Below are positions 16,617-24,081 of a stretch of DNA of 40,488 nucleotides, piece after piece (position 1 is the stretch's first letter; each line of letters opens with the position of its first letter). The DNA comes from Clostridium tagluense. Lineage in GTDB: Bacteria > Bacillota > Clostridia > Clostridiales > Clostridiaceae. The position numbers were made by a program, and so were the translations under genes. Where the stretch lies: NCBI RefSeq assembly GCF_003865095.1, contig NZ_BHYK01000036.1:1-40488 (forward strand). The letters run 5' to 3'. The notes beneath the pieces are model-generated. The model worked only from the letters and a program-made list of their open reading frames with translations, was not told the DNA's origin and made no database searches.

Positions 16617-17513
16617 GTGGATTATGAGAAGATTGAAGATTCAGTTCTTAAAAGTGCTATGGATTTTTTTCAACAAAATGCAGTTGATTTTTTTGGAATA
16701 AATACTAAGATAATAGCACCAGCACAAACAGAGCTAAAAGATATAAAAATAAATACAAACTTTATGGATTATACTTTCTATACAGAAGATGGCAATTATC
16801 TTCATTTCGAATTCCAAACAACAAATAGGCAAGAGGATATAAGAAGATTTATGTTTTATGATGCATCTTTGCATTATAAAGGGAATAGAAAAATAAGAAC
16901 AGTAGTAGTATATTCTTCAGATATAAAAAAGGTAGAAAACTATATAGATGCAGGAAGTATTAAATATAATATGGAAGCCTATTACATGAATAATATAGAT
17001 GGTGATGAAAAATATAATTATTTAAAAAACAAAATTGATAATAATGAAGAACTTACAAATGAAGAGATATTAAGTTTAACTTTTATACCATTAATGAAGG
17101 GAAAACTAACCAGAACAGAAAGAACCATAAGAAGTATAGAATTAGCAGATAAGATAAATATAAGTGATAGTAAATTAAAGTGCCTTACAATGTTGTATGC
17201 ATTATTAGAAAAATTCGGAGATGCTGAAAGTAAGAAAAAATTCAAGGAGGTTTTTAATATGACAGAAATAGGAAAGATGATATTAGAGGATGGAATTGCT
17301 AAAGGAATGGAAAAAGGAATGGAAAAGGGAATAGAAAAAGGTAGGAAAGAAGGAAAAGCACAACTTTTATTAAAACAGTTAACTAAGAGATTTAATAAAA
17401 TACCTAATGAATATAAAAATAAGATAATGGAATTACCAGATGAAACTATAGAAATAATAGGGCTTGAACTATTTGAAATGAAAAATGTGGAGGAAATAGA
17501 GAAATATTTTTAG
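16617..17513 (+). CDS. Rpn/PD-(D/E)XK family nuclease-like protein with DUF4351-type C-terminus
   Basis: A 298-aa protein of the Rpn / PD-(D/E)XK transposase-like group. The nuclease core shows Asp51 (FMDYTFYTEDG) and the E-x-Q pair Glu65/Gln67 (HFEFQTTN), followed by RFMFYDASLHYKGN and the strand RTVVVYSS. A charged linker of repeated GMEKG units (about residues 230-246) leads to a C-terminal helical segment LLLKQLTKRFNKIP...LFEMKNVEEIEKYF, as in DUF4351. Rpn proteins of E. coli promote RecA-independent recombination; that activity is not shown for this protein. It starts with GTG, with AAGGAGGA 7 bases ahead. A decayed paralog lies at 29536-30227 and a more distant relative at 22508-23530. 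Confidence 0.8.
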   Translation: MDYEKIEDSVLKSAMDFFQQNAVDFFGINTKIIAPAQTELKDIKINTNFMDYTFYTEDGNYLHFEFQTTNRQEDIRRFMFYDASLHYKGNRKIRTVVVYSSDIKKVENYIDAGSIKYNMEAYYMNNIDGDEKYNYLKNKIDNNEELTNEEILSLTFIPLMKGKLTRTERTIRSIELADKINISDSKLKCLTMLYALLEKFGDAESKKKFKEVFNMTEIGKMILEDGIAKGMEKGMEKGIEKGRKEGKAQLLLKQLTKRFNKIPNEYKNKIMELPDETIEIIGLELFEMKNVEEIEKYF

Positions 17514-17639
17514 TATGTGGCCCGGATGGTGTACGTGATTTCAATATAAAAACTAGAACGTAGTTGTATTGGATATAACATAATTAAATATAAATTGCTT
17601 CCCTAATTTTAAAATCCTTTAATTTTAAACAATAAATAA

Positions 17640-17672
17640 AAAACAAGCATTATAATTATAATGTTGTTTTTT
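17640..17672 (-). terminator. Terminator of the DsrE-like gene
   Basis: On the minus strand AACAACATTATAATTATAAT pairs within itself (CATTATAA/TTATAATG) and is followed by GCTTGTTTTTTATTT. It lies directly after the DsrE-like stop codon. Confidence 0.7.
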
Positions 17673-17676
17673 CGTC

Positions 17677-18153
17677 TTATATAAATAATTGTATATCTGA
17701 TTGAAGTGCATCCTTTAGATAATCCGTAGCTTCAATTACCTCTAGTTCAGGAATGAGTTCTTCTTTTTTAAAGCCCATAACTTCAATTGAAAGCTTGCAA
17801 CCATAGAACTTAACGCCTTTTTTTATAGCGCCTTCCAGGAATTTTGAAAGACTTGGTGTTCCATCTTCCTTCATCATAGCTTCAAGCATTTTTTTTCCCA
17901 AACCACTAAAATTCATATTGGAAAGGGGTAATTCTTCTGGACCTTTTGGAGTCATTGTTCCCATAAGTTTCTCAAGTGAAGACTTGCCTTCGCTTATATT
18001 TATATTGGGGTCTCGCAATAGAAGTAAACCCCAAAAGGCAAAAAACATAGATACTTCCATTCCTAATTCTTTAGCTGAATTTGCCAGTATTAATCCAGCT
18101 AAAGCTTTGTCATATTCTCCACTAAACATTATAAGGCTTAGCTTTTTATCCAT
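17677..18153 (-). CDS. DsrE/DsrF-like sulfur-relay family protein
   Basis: A 158-aa protein of the DsrE/F/H-like group. The start KKLSLIMFSGEYDKALAGLILANSAKELGMEV and the following SMFFAFWGLLLLR match the family fold. A segment with a conserved cysteine (Cys119 in GVKFYGCKLSIEVMG) matches the position of the persulfide-carrying cysteine in DsrE proteins. The Met/Gly-rich middle (MGTMTPKGPEELPLSNMNFSGLGKKML) is usual in this subgroup. A role in sulfur transfer is known for some relatives but is only inferred here. GAGGTG precedes the ATG at 18153. It is a single gene with terminators on both sides. Confidence 0.85.
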   Translation of the reverse strand: MDKKLSLIMFSGEYDKALAGLILANSAKELGMEVSMFFAFWGLLLLRDPNINISEGKSSLEKLMGTMTPKGPEELPLSNMNFSGLGKKMLEAMMKEDGTPSLSKFLEGAIKKGVKFYGCKLSIEVMGFKKEELIPELEVIEATDYLKDALQSDIQLFI

Positions 18154-18281
18154 TATTTATAACACCTCATTTTGATTTAGTGTGTGCATATATTTATATT
18201 TTATTCTTACTCATTGTAATTTTAATAAATAGAAGGTTACTAAAGCTTTAGCTAGTAAGCCAATTACACCAGTAGCTCCCT

Positions 18282-18328
18282 AATATAAAAACAGCCAATC
18301 TCCTCAGAAGATTGGCTGTTTTTATATT
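18282..18328. terminator. Long 20-bp hairpin terminator
   Basis: AATATAAAAACAGCCAATCT pairs perfectly with 18309-18328 around a 7-base loop. A-runs on one arm give T-runs in both directions. It lies downstream of the Met-rich gene (minus strand) and upstream of the DsrE-like gene. Confidence 0.9.
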
Positions 18329-18392
18329 GCTTAATTTACTCATACGCAATAGAATGACTGGGTTTATTTCATCATATTATCAGCCGTTAATC

Positions 18393-18992
18393 CTAGTATC
18401 CGTGATGGAATCCATGATCAAACATTCTTCTTCGTCTTCTTCTTCTTCCAAGTAAATCTCTAATAAACAGTACTCTAGTTAAATCCTCAATTGGACCTCT
18501 CCTGCCTAGTCCGAGTATTTGTCTCATATCATTATTATCATTTCGATCATCCTCATCTTTATGGTGCTCTTCGTACTTGTCACATATTTCTTTACACATA
18601 TGATCCATTTCTTCCTTACTAGGGGAATACATTGTGCCATGTATGGACTCCAGCATATTACAATGATGCTTTACCATGGGATTTATCTTCATATAAATCT
18701 TAGGGTACATGTTTTTTAAATCTTTATCATCTTCATCATATTCATCATCTTCATCATACATAGGCATACACATCGTAGGCATATACATCATAGGCATATT
18801 CGTCATGGGCATATCCTTCATGGGCATATCTTTCATAGGCATATTCGTCATAGGCATATCCTTCATGGGCATATCTTTCATAGGCATATTCGTCATAGGC
18901 ATATCTTTCATAGGCATATCCTTCATAGGCATATTCATCATGGGCATATTCTGTCCAAGATTTTCATAATCTTTACTACGGTAGTTGTACAT
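18393..18992 (-). CDS. Methionine-rich pentapeptide repeat protein, putative spore coat protein
   Basis: A 199-aa protein. Residues 16-80 are thirteen five-residue units of the form M-P-M-x-x. Six are MPMKD and three MPMTN, in a higher order of KD, KD, TN repeated three times. An acidic run (DEDDEYDEDDKD), a His/Cys/Met segment (VKHHCNMLESIHGTMY, MDHMCKEICDKYEEHH) and a very basic end (LLGRRRRRRRMFDHGFHHGY) follow. The start at 18992 is chosen because GGAGGT lies 4 bases ahead. Met-, His- and Cys-rich composition suggests metal binding, copper in particular; a coat location is inferred from the nearby transglutaminase. I do not recognise the family. Confidence 0.7.
   Translation of the reverse strand: MYNYRSKDYENLGQNMPMMNMPMKDMPMKDMPMTNMPMKDMPMKDMPMTNMPMKDMPMKDMPMTNMPMMYMPTMCMPMYDEDDEYDEDDKDLKNMYPKIYMKINPMVKHHCNMLESIHGTMYSPSKEEMDHMCKEICDKYEEHHKDEDDRNDNNDMRQILGLGRRGPIEDLTRVLFIRDLLGRRRRRRRMFDHGFHHGY
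18759..18947 (-). repeat. 15-bp/45-bp tandem repeat inside the Met-rich gene
   Basis: Thirteen 15-base units encode MPMxx. Three successive 45-base blocks (KD-KD-TN) are nearly identical, differing at synonymous positions such as TTCATGGGC against TTCATAGGC. This points to expansion by slippage or unequal recombination under protein-level constraint. Confidence 0.9.
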
Positions 18993-19156
18993 AAGTACCT
19001 CCAAAATAATATTCACCATTCATACTATTCTGTTTTTATTGTTTTGTTACAACAGTCCCGCATACCCAGTTTTAAGAAAAGTTCAAAAAAAAATGGTCTG
19101 CGTCATTTTCAATTATGCTGTATATTACATATTGTCGAAGGACAAGGAGTGATATT

Positions 19157-19279
19157 ATGTCAAAGTCTGAAAAAAGAGATTGTTGTTATGATTTAATAGT
19201 TTCCTACTTAGAATATCTAGTTTTATTATCATTAATTTTAATAACGAAATTTAATTGGTGGATGATGAAAGAAAATTAA
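19157..19279 (+). CDS. Small hydrophobic protein, divergent from the Met-rich gene
   Basis: A 40-residue open frame with AAGGAG 7 bases before its ATG. It starts with a charged, Cys-Cys segment (MSKSEKRDCCYD), continues with one hydrophobic stretch (LIVSYLEYLVLLSLILITKF) and ends FNWWMMKEN. A single membrane helix is likely. It is transcribed away from the Met-rich gene, and its last 29 bases overlap the end of tgl on the other strand. The good ribosome binding site and membrane-like composition favour a real gene, but there is no homolog I recognise. Confidence 0.45.
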   Translation: MSKSEKRDCCYDLIVSYLEYLVLLSLILITKFNWWMMKEN

Positions 19280-20027
19280 AATATATATCAGCTAAATTTT
19301 TAAAATCTAGGCGTGCAGCTGAATCTAGTAAATAAGCGGATAATTTTGCGTCTTTTATTCTAAATTTATTTAATTCAATAATTATTTCGTCAGCATTCCC
19401 TATGCCTATACCATGCCCAAAATAAAGTCCATTACCTAGGTCTATAACATTTTCTCCTTGCCATTCAGGCTTTAGTGGGTTTACATCAGGGTTAGCAAAG
19501 TATCTTCTATCTCCTGGGAAATAATCACTTCGTTTTTCTAAATAACCTGCATCCTCTAGCGCATCATCTATATAATGCCAATTCATTAATTGTATTTTAG
19601 GAAATAGCTCATTAAAATCTTTTTCTGCAAATGTATTAAGCAATGCTTGATAATAAATAATAATAATTGCGGTAGAACATTCAGTACCATATTTTGAACT
19701 ATTTATAGAAATATCATTTATAGCTGAACTGGGAGTTACTCCTTTTTTTAATACAAATCCACCTTCATAAGTACGATCCCAATAATCAAGATTACAGATT
19801 GATTTACGAAAGGTTTTAAAGGACATATTGCTTTCATTGAGTTTTTTAGCAGCAATAACAATATTATTTCTTAATTTTAATTCAAACTGCAATTGATTTA
19901 ATGAATCGTACTCATATAGGGATTTGCTTAAACTCATCCTAGTAATGATATCTATCTCAATATCATTTGGTTTATATTTATTTATAAAAGTATCGATGTT
20001 AAAAATATTGTTAGAAATTATGATCAT
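19251..20027 (-). CDS. tgl: Spore coat protein-glutamine gamma-glutamyltransferase
   Basis: A 258-aa transglutaminase that forms epsilon-(gamma-glutamyl)lysine crosslinks between spore coat proteins. It aligns along its whole length with B. subtilis Tgl (about 245 aa) as I remember that sequence. The catalytic Cys117 is in YGTECSTAIIIIYY, Glu192 in WQGENVIDLG, and His205 in YFGHGIGI, matching Cys116, Glu187 and His200 of the B. subtilis enzyme. Other shared blocks are LQFELKLRNNIVIAAK and TPSSAINDI. The start has AAGGAGG about 7 bases ahead. It lies 38 bases after a conserved unknown gene on the same strand, so the two probably form one transcript. Expression in the mother cell late in sporulation is expected from the family; I could not fix a sigma-K promoter by eye. 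Confidence 0.9.
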   Translation of the reverse strand: MIIISNNIFNIDTFINKYKPNDIEIDIITRMSLSKSLYEYDSLNQLQFELKLRNNIVIAAKKLNESNMSFKTFRKSICNLDYWDRTYEGGFVLKKGVTPSSAINDISINSSKYGTECSTAIIIIYYQALLNTFAEKDFNELFPKIQLMNWHYIDDALEDAGYLEKRSDYFPGDRRYFANPDVNPLKPEWQGENVIDLGNGLYFGHGIGIGNADEIIIELNKFRIKDAKLSAYLLDSAARLDFKNLADIYFNFLSSSTN

Positions 20028-20065
20028 TTAAAGCCTCCTTAATTAGTTATAACAATTATCAATTG

Positions 20066-20824
20066 TTAGGTTTCTAGCCTAGCTTTAGCAATGCTTATTT
20101 GCTTAATTATGGAATGGTTAATCCATGATTTCCATAAATATATATTTTCATAATGGGTTGCACGTGAGAAGCTTGATAGAAGTAGTTTGTCACTTTCATC
20201 TAAGTGGTTAAAATAATATAATAAGTTGTTTTCTTTTGCAGTGTATGGTATGAAGGTTTTTCCAGTATAAGGTGATACCTGTTTGCATAGATATTTTGCA
20301 TCTAAAGCTACAATATAGGGTATAGGCTTACTGGTTCTCTGAAAACTTTCCCCCGTAAAATATAAAAATGGATAATTCTCTTCAAGCCAATAAAAAAAAG
20401 CTATATATTGTTTTTGACTATTTTTTTCCATGGTCATATCTATGGAAGGTACGAAATCTAGAAGTTTGCATGCTAGCTTAACATCATTTGCGTCTTCTGA
20501 AATTAAATAATTAGCAATTAACATTAAGCTATATGGATCTCTTGCTTGAAAAAAAGCCCATATTAAATCATGTGTAAAAAGACCTTTTCTGTTTCTAAAA
20601 AAAATCATATCTACTATAATAGGTAAAATTGTTTTATCCTTGTGAATCTTTATTAAAAGCAGGGCAACAACATCTAAAAATTCATCATCTTCATTGCTTA
20701 ACCCATGTTCAGCGATACCTCTTTCAAAAATACCTTTTAAAGCAGGATAGTCTAGTTCCATATGTTTAGAATATAAATATTGAATCTTTGAAAAACTTGA
20801 GGTGTCTATATTATCTAAATACAT
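20066..20824 (-). CDS. Conserved hypothetical protein cotranscribed with tgl
   Basis: A 252-aa soluble, mostly helical protein without a motif I can name. Features include FLDVVALLLIKIHKDKTILPIIVDMIF, NRKGLFTHDLIWAFFQARDPYSLMLIANYLI and a C-terminal helix WKSWINHSIIKQISIAKA. The repeat-like helices resemble an ARM/HEAT or TPR-type scaffold, a weak impression only. AGGAGGGA precedes the ATG. The tgl gene starts 38 bases downstream of its stop, so a shared function with the coat transglutaminase is a reasonable inference. Confidence 0.65.
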   Translation of the reverse strand: MYLDNIDTSSFSKIQYLYSKHMELDYPALKGIFERGIAEHGLSNEDDEFLDVVALLLIKIHKDKTILPIIVDMIFFRNRKGLFTHDLIWAFFQARDPYSLMLIANYLISEDANDVKLACKLLDFVPSIDMTMEKNSQKQYIAFFYWLEENYPFLYFTGESFQRTSKPIPYIVALDAKYLCKQVSPYTGKTFIPYTAKENNLLYYFNHLDESDKLLLSSFSRATHYENIYLWKSWINHSIIKQISIAKARLET

Positions 20825-21013
20825 ATAATCCCTCCTTCATTTCTAGATTTTTAATATAAATAAAAAACCATATTATATAATATTATCAATGTAGCCATAA
20901 TGTTAAAGATATGAGGCAAAAAATAAAAGTAATTTAGATGGAGGTTAACTATACAAAGAATTCATGGATATAATGAAAGTGGAAAATCTATAAGTTCTTT
21001 CAATTAACACATA

Positions 21014-21041
21014 CTTGACATAAATTCAACTTTATTATAGT
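21014..21041 (+). promoter_or_regulatory. Promoter of the marR gene
   Basis: TTGACA, 16 bases, then TATAGT gives a good sigma-A promoter. The last base of the -10 is the first base of the 18-bp operator, so a bound repressor would cover the transcription start. Confidence 0.7.
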
Positions 21042-21058
21042 ATATGTATATACATATA
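21041..21058. promoter_or_regulatory. MarR operator 1
   Basis: TATATGTATATACATATA is a perfect 18-bp palindrome between the -10 and the marR start. Its 14-bp core TATGTATATACATA is found again at 21542-21555 before the nitroreductase gene. Confidence 0.7.
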
Positions 21059-21077
21059 TTGTACTGGAGTTGAATTG

Positions 21078-21524
21078 ATGTGCTGCTTAATTTCGTCTAT
21101 TAATAAAAATACACAGAGTTGTGCTTGTGGTAACTTAAGAAAAACAACTCGTACAATTACTCAATTTTATGACAAAATGCTTAAACCAACTGGACTTAAG
21201 AGTACTCAATGCTTGTTATTGCTGGATATTTCTTTGAATGAAAATATTTCTGTTTCGAGTCTTGGTAACATCTTACTCATGGATCAAAGTACTGTAACAA
21301 GAAATGTTAAGTTACTTATAACGGGTGGGTATATTGATATTAAGAAAGAAGAACAGGATTCTAGGAAAAAGTGCATAACTATAACTAATAAAGGCTTAAA
21401 GACTCTTGAAGTGGCTATACCTATATTAAAGAAAGCACAAAGTAAGATTGAGGATGGTATTGGAAAAGAAAGAATTGAGGAATTATTAAAAACATTAAAG
21501 GATATTGAAAAATTAGTGGAGTAA
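21078..21524 (+). CDS. MarR family transcriptional regulator
   Basis: A 148-aa winged-helix regulator. After a cysteine-rich start (MCCLISS, QSCACGNLRK) it shows the MarR core: dimerisation helix TRTITQFYDKMLKPTGLKSTQCLLLLDI, recognition region SVSSLGNILLMDQSTVTRNVKLLITGGYIDI, the wing with KKEEQDSRKKCITITNKG, and a C-terminal helix. The four N-terminal cysteines (Cys2, 3, 15, 17) could sense oxidants or metal; that is inference. The start at 21078 has GGAG 8 bases ahead; the TTG just before it is less likely. Matching palindromes before this gene and before the nitroreductase suggest it represses both. Confidence 0.87.
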   Translation: MCCLISSINKNTQSCACGNLRKTTRTITQFYDKMLKPTGLKSTQCLLLLDISLNENISVSSLGNILLMDQSTVTRNVKLLITGGYIDIKKEEQDSRKKCITITNKGLKTLEVAIPILKKAQSKIEDGIGKERIEELLKTLKDIEKLVE

Positions 21525-21541
21525 ATTTTTTTAGCATAATG

Positions 21542-21555
21542 TATGTATATACATA
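21542..21555. promoter_or_regulatory. MarR operator 2
   Basis: TATGTATATACATA is identical to the core of the operator ahead of marR. It lies 17 bases after the marR stop and about 90 bases before the ferredoxin-nitroreductase start. Confidence 0.65.
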
Positions 21556-21645
21556 TAAAATATAAGGAACTGGATAACTAATAATTAGGAAAGTCTATTT
21601 TAGGGTATACAGCTAAAACTTAATTTTAACAAGGGGATGAATAGA

Positions 21646-22443
21646 ATGGATCTTATAACTGTAAATGAAGAAAAATGTATTAAATGCGAACAATGTATTA
21701 AGGAATGTCCATCATATGTTCTAAAGATGGGAGAAAAGGGACCAGAAGAAGTAGCAAATACCAATTGTATTGCCTGTGGACATTGTGTTGCTATATGCCC
21801 GAGTAACGCTATAGATAATAAAAAAACACCATTAGATAAGCAAGTTGATGCAAAAGATTTTCCTAAACTAAATGCAGAGCAGGCAGAGCATTTTCTAAGG
21901 TCACGTCGTTCTATAAGAAATTATAAAGATAAATCAGTATCACGAGAAAAATTAACAAAATTAGTTGATATTGCAAGGCTCGCGCCTACTGGAAGCAATG
22001 GTCAAGGTATATCATTTGTGGTAGTTGAGGACAAGCAATTAGTTGAAAAAGCTACTGAGCTTACTATTACGATGATAGAAAATTCTCCACTAAAAAATAA
22101 ATTAAAAGGATTAATCAGTATCTACAGGGAAGGCGGAGTTGATTCAATTTTACGTGGTGCGCCAAACTTAATTATAACTACTGCGGACAAAGACTTTTCA
22201 AATGGAAGGGCTAACTCTATTTCTTGTTTGACTTATTTAGAATTATTTGCCCCATCACTAGGACTTGGAACTTGTTGGGCTGGATTTTTTGAGTATTGTG
22301 CATCCCTTAAGGATTCTCCACTGCTTAAATTATTTAATATTCCAGAAGGAAAAACCATAACAGCTGCTGTTATGGTTGGATATCCTAAGTATAGCTACAA
22401 GAACTTAGTTGATAGAAATCCATTAGAGGTTACTTATATCTAA
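21646..22443 (+). CDS. Ferredoxin-nitroreductase fusion protein
   Basis: A 265-aa two-part redox protein. Residues about 1-60 form a 2[4Fe-4S] ferredoxin (CIKCEQCIKECPSYV and CIACGHCVAICPSNA). Residues about 85-265 form an FMN-binding nitroreductase domain (RSRRSIRNYKDKSVSREKLTKLVDIARLAPTGSNGQ, later LGLGTCWAGFFEYC and AAVMVGYPKY). Such proteins reduce nitro compounds, quinones or flavins with electrons from low-potential donors; the natural substrate is not known. The start at 21646 is favoured since AAGGGG ends 9 bases ahead, while the ATG at 21637 adjoins that site. The matching operator upstream ties it to the MarR regulator. A strong terminator follows. Confidence 0.88.
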   Translation: MDLITVNEEKCIKCEQCIKECPSYVLKMGEKGPEEVANTNCIACGHCVAICPSNAIDNKKTPLDKQVDAKDFPKLNAEQAEHFLRSRRSIRNYKDKSVSREKLTKLVDIARLAPTGSNGQGISFVVVEDKQLVEKATELTITMIENSPLKNKLKGLISIYREGGVDSILRGAPNLIITTADKDFSNGRANSISCLTYLELFAPSLGLGTCWAGFFEYCASLKDSPLLKLFNIPEGKTITAAVMVGYPKYSYKNLVDRNPLEVTYI

Positions 22444-22460
22444 TATAAAAATAAGAAGAC

Positions 22461-22500
22461 AAAAGTCACTAATGAATGTGTTATTTCATTAGTGACTTTT
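22461..22500. terminator. Bidirectional terminator
   Basis: AAAAGTCACTAATGAA pairs with 22485-22500 and is followed by a long T-run. It separates the nitroreductase gene from the convergent Rpn gene and serves both. Confidence 0.9.
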
Positions 22501-22507
22501 TTTCTTT

Positions 22508-23530
22508 TTACAAGAATTTTTTTATATCCTCAATTTTTTCTAAATCAAAGATATTTGTTGCTATCAGCTCAATAGACTCCTCAGGTAATTTTTTAATATT
22601 TTCTATATAGAAATCAGAAAGTCCATTAAATCTTTTAATTAGCTGTTTTATAAGAAGTTCGGATTTGCCCTCTTTCATGCCCTCTTTCATGCCTTCTTTC
22701 TTGCCCTCATCTAAACCTTCTTTTATTGCTTCTTTTTTAAATTTATCAAATATATTTGATGCATTAGAAACCATTGATTCAACCTCCATTTCATTATTAA
22801 ATATATTTTCTACTAACTCATTCATGTTAACTATATCATTGTTATTAGTTGTGTTTTTAATCCATCCTTTTAATAATAGTTTTTCCTCATAAGTCAAACT
22901 ATTAAAATTAATTACTATATTTTTTAATCTTTCCAAAAATTCTATAGCGTTTATATCTTGATCTAATAAAAATATGGCTGAGGCAATATTTTTAAACTCA
23001 TACAAATACTCCTTAGAGTATCTGTTAATATCTACTAGAATATATTTAAAGTCCAAAATATTATCTCCAAACAATTGACTACCAGTTATAATATCCTTAA
23101 AATTTCTAGCAGATGTCCATTTGTTAGTACCATTATAAAGAACGATGGGAATGACTGCAGGAAGTCTAAAGCTCTTTCTTTTAATTTCTTTTTTTTCACT
23201 ATTTCTTAATATATCCCTCCAGAGTTCTACCATATACATTAACAACCTTATGGGCATGCTATGATCTACACTGGATTGAAGTTCTAGAAGAACATAAAAT
23301 ATTAGGTCATCTTTTCCAATAGTTGCGGTGTATACTATATCGGATTCTAATTCCTCATAATCAGACAAAATGTAAGACTTATCACTGAGTATTAATTTGT
23401 CCTTTTCTAATTGACCGGCCCACTCTCCTTGAACAAAGGTGTTAACAAAGGATAAAAAAGCATCCTTAGTAGAAAATAAATCTTTATAACTCTTATCATG
23501 AATATTGTTTAAATCTTTTTTAAAACTCAT
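22508..23530 (-). CDS. Rpn family recombination-promoting nuclease/putative transposase
   Basis: A 340-aa protein of the Rpn (YhgA-like) family. It begins with the family signature HDKSYKDLFSTKDAFLSFVNTFV. The PD-(D/E)XK core shows ESDIVYTATI and the E-x-Q motif in FYVLLELQSSVDHSMPIRLLMYM, then LPAVIPIVLYNGTNKWT. The charged GKKEGMKEGMKEGK linker and the closing LLIKQLIKRFNGLS...IFDLEKIEDIKKFL match the C-terminal part of the gene at 16617. Rpn proteins are DNA endonucleases in E. coli; activity here is inferred. TAGGAG lies 7 bases before the ATG. A LexA-like box is found 73 bases upstream. Confidence 0.87.
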   Translation of the reverse strand: MSFKKDLNNIHDKSYKDLFSTKDAFLSFVNTFVQGEWAGQLEKDKLILSDKSYILSDYEELESDIVYTATIGKDDLIFYVLLELQSSVDHSMPIRLLMYMVELWRDILRNSEKKEIKRKSFRLPAVIPIVLYNGTNKWTSARNFKDIITGSQLFGDNILDFKYILVDINRYSKEYLYEFKNIASAIFLLDQDINAIEFLERLKNIVINFNSLTYEEKLLLKGWIKNTTNNNDIVNMNELVENIFNNEMEVESMVSNASNIFDKFKKEAIKEGLDEGKKEGMKEGMKEGKSELLIKQLIKRFNGLSDFYIENIKKLPEESIELIATNIFDLEKIEDIKKFL

Positions 23531-23602
23531 ATTAACACTCCTAATTATATCAAATTTTATGCTTAAATAACATATGCTATAATAATATTATTACCAATAC
23601 AC

Positions 23603-23614
23603 GAACATATATTC
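23603..23614 (-). promoter_or_regulatory. LexA/SOS-like box before the second Rpn gene
   Basis: On the minus strand the site reads GAATATATGTTC, one base off GAAC-N4-GTTC, flanked by CG as CGAATATATGTTCG. It is 73 bases before the start of the Rpn gene, against 70 bases for the first Rpn gene. Confidence 0.45.
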
Positions 23615-23696
23615 GCACTATGGAGATTTTTTTAAAAAAATATCAGGGATATTATGGATAGAAAGATAGTTCCTATGCATTGTTTTTTTGCAACAT

Positions 23697-23725
23697 CCCA
23701 CCTGCCACGTGGGTGGCACCTAAAA
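23697..23725. repeat. Dispersed GTGGGTGGCACCTAAA repeat, copy B
   Basis: CCCACCTGCCACGTGGGTGG followed by CACCTAAAA. The centre CCACGTGG is a perfect palindrome. The right half is the same as copy A at 16464-16490. Confidence 0.7.
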
Positions 23726-24081
23726 TTCCATTGATGAAGCTATACCTATTGCTCGTTTGTAGGTGAAAGTGGTAAAATAGTAAGAATACTTGTTAATTTA
23801 CTTATGCAGATAATTTTGAAATGTTTGGTGATAACATATACTGTAAATAGTGTAGAAGAGATTATTGTTGCAAAGTTTCTTCAATAACTTTTGAAGAAAC
23901 TGAAATAGAGCCAATTCAAGACTATTTCAAGCAGGAGCTACTGGCTCGAAGTCAGATATATAGGTGATGTGACTGATAGACTAGAAGTATATACTATGAT
24001 ACATTAGAGTCATAGCATAATATAAATAAAGAAATATAGTGTAAATTAATTTGCACGAAATATTAAAAGGAGACAAAAACA
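23726..24081 (+). other. Degenerate stretch with possible gene relics
   Basis: No intact gene. Around 23753-23810 one frame reads SFVGESGK then IVRILVNLLMQ, which looks like an ABC ATPase P-loop region that lost a few codons. From 23806 to 23967 another frame encodes about 52 residues, including CRRDYCCKVSSITFEETEIE and DYFKQELLARSQIYR, with one TAG at 23848. Neither has a start signal. I treat both as debris. The HIT gene has its own AAGGAG site at the right end. Confidence 0.3.

Noticed and set aside
18759-18947. CRISPR-like regular repeats
   Set aside because: Units are contiguous, in frame and lack unique spacers. They code for MPMxx units.
18709-18969. Long hydrophobic open frame opposite the Met-rich gene (repeats of the type MGISFIGIF)
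   Set aside because: It is the antisense of the 15-bp repeat. A repeat of 15 bp with no stop in one frame gives open frames on the other strand as well. It has no ribosome site, and the minus-strand frame has one.
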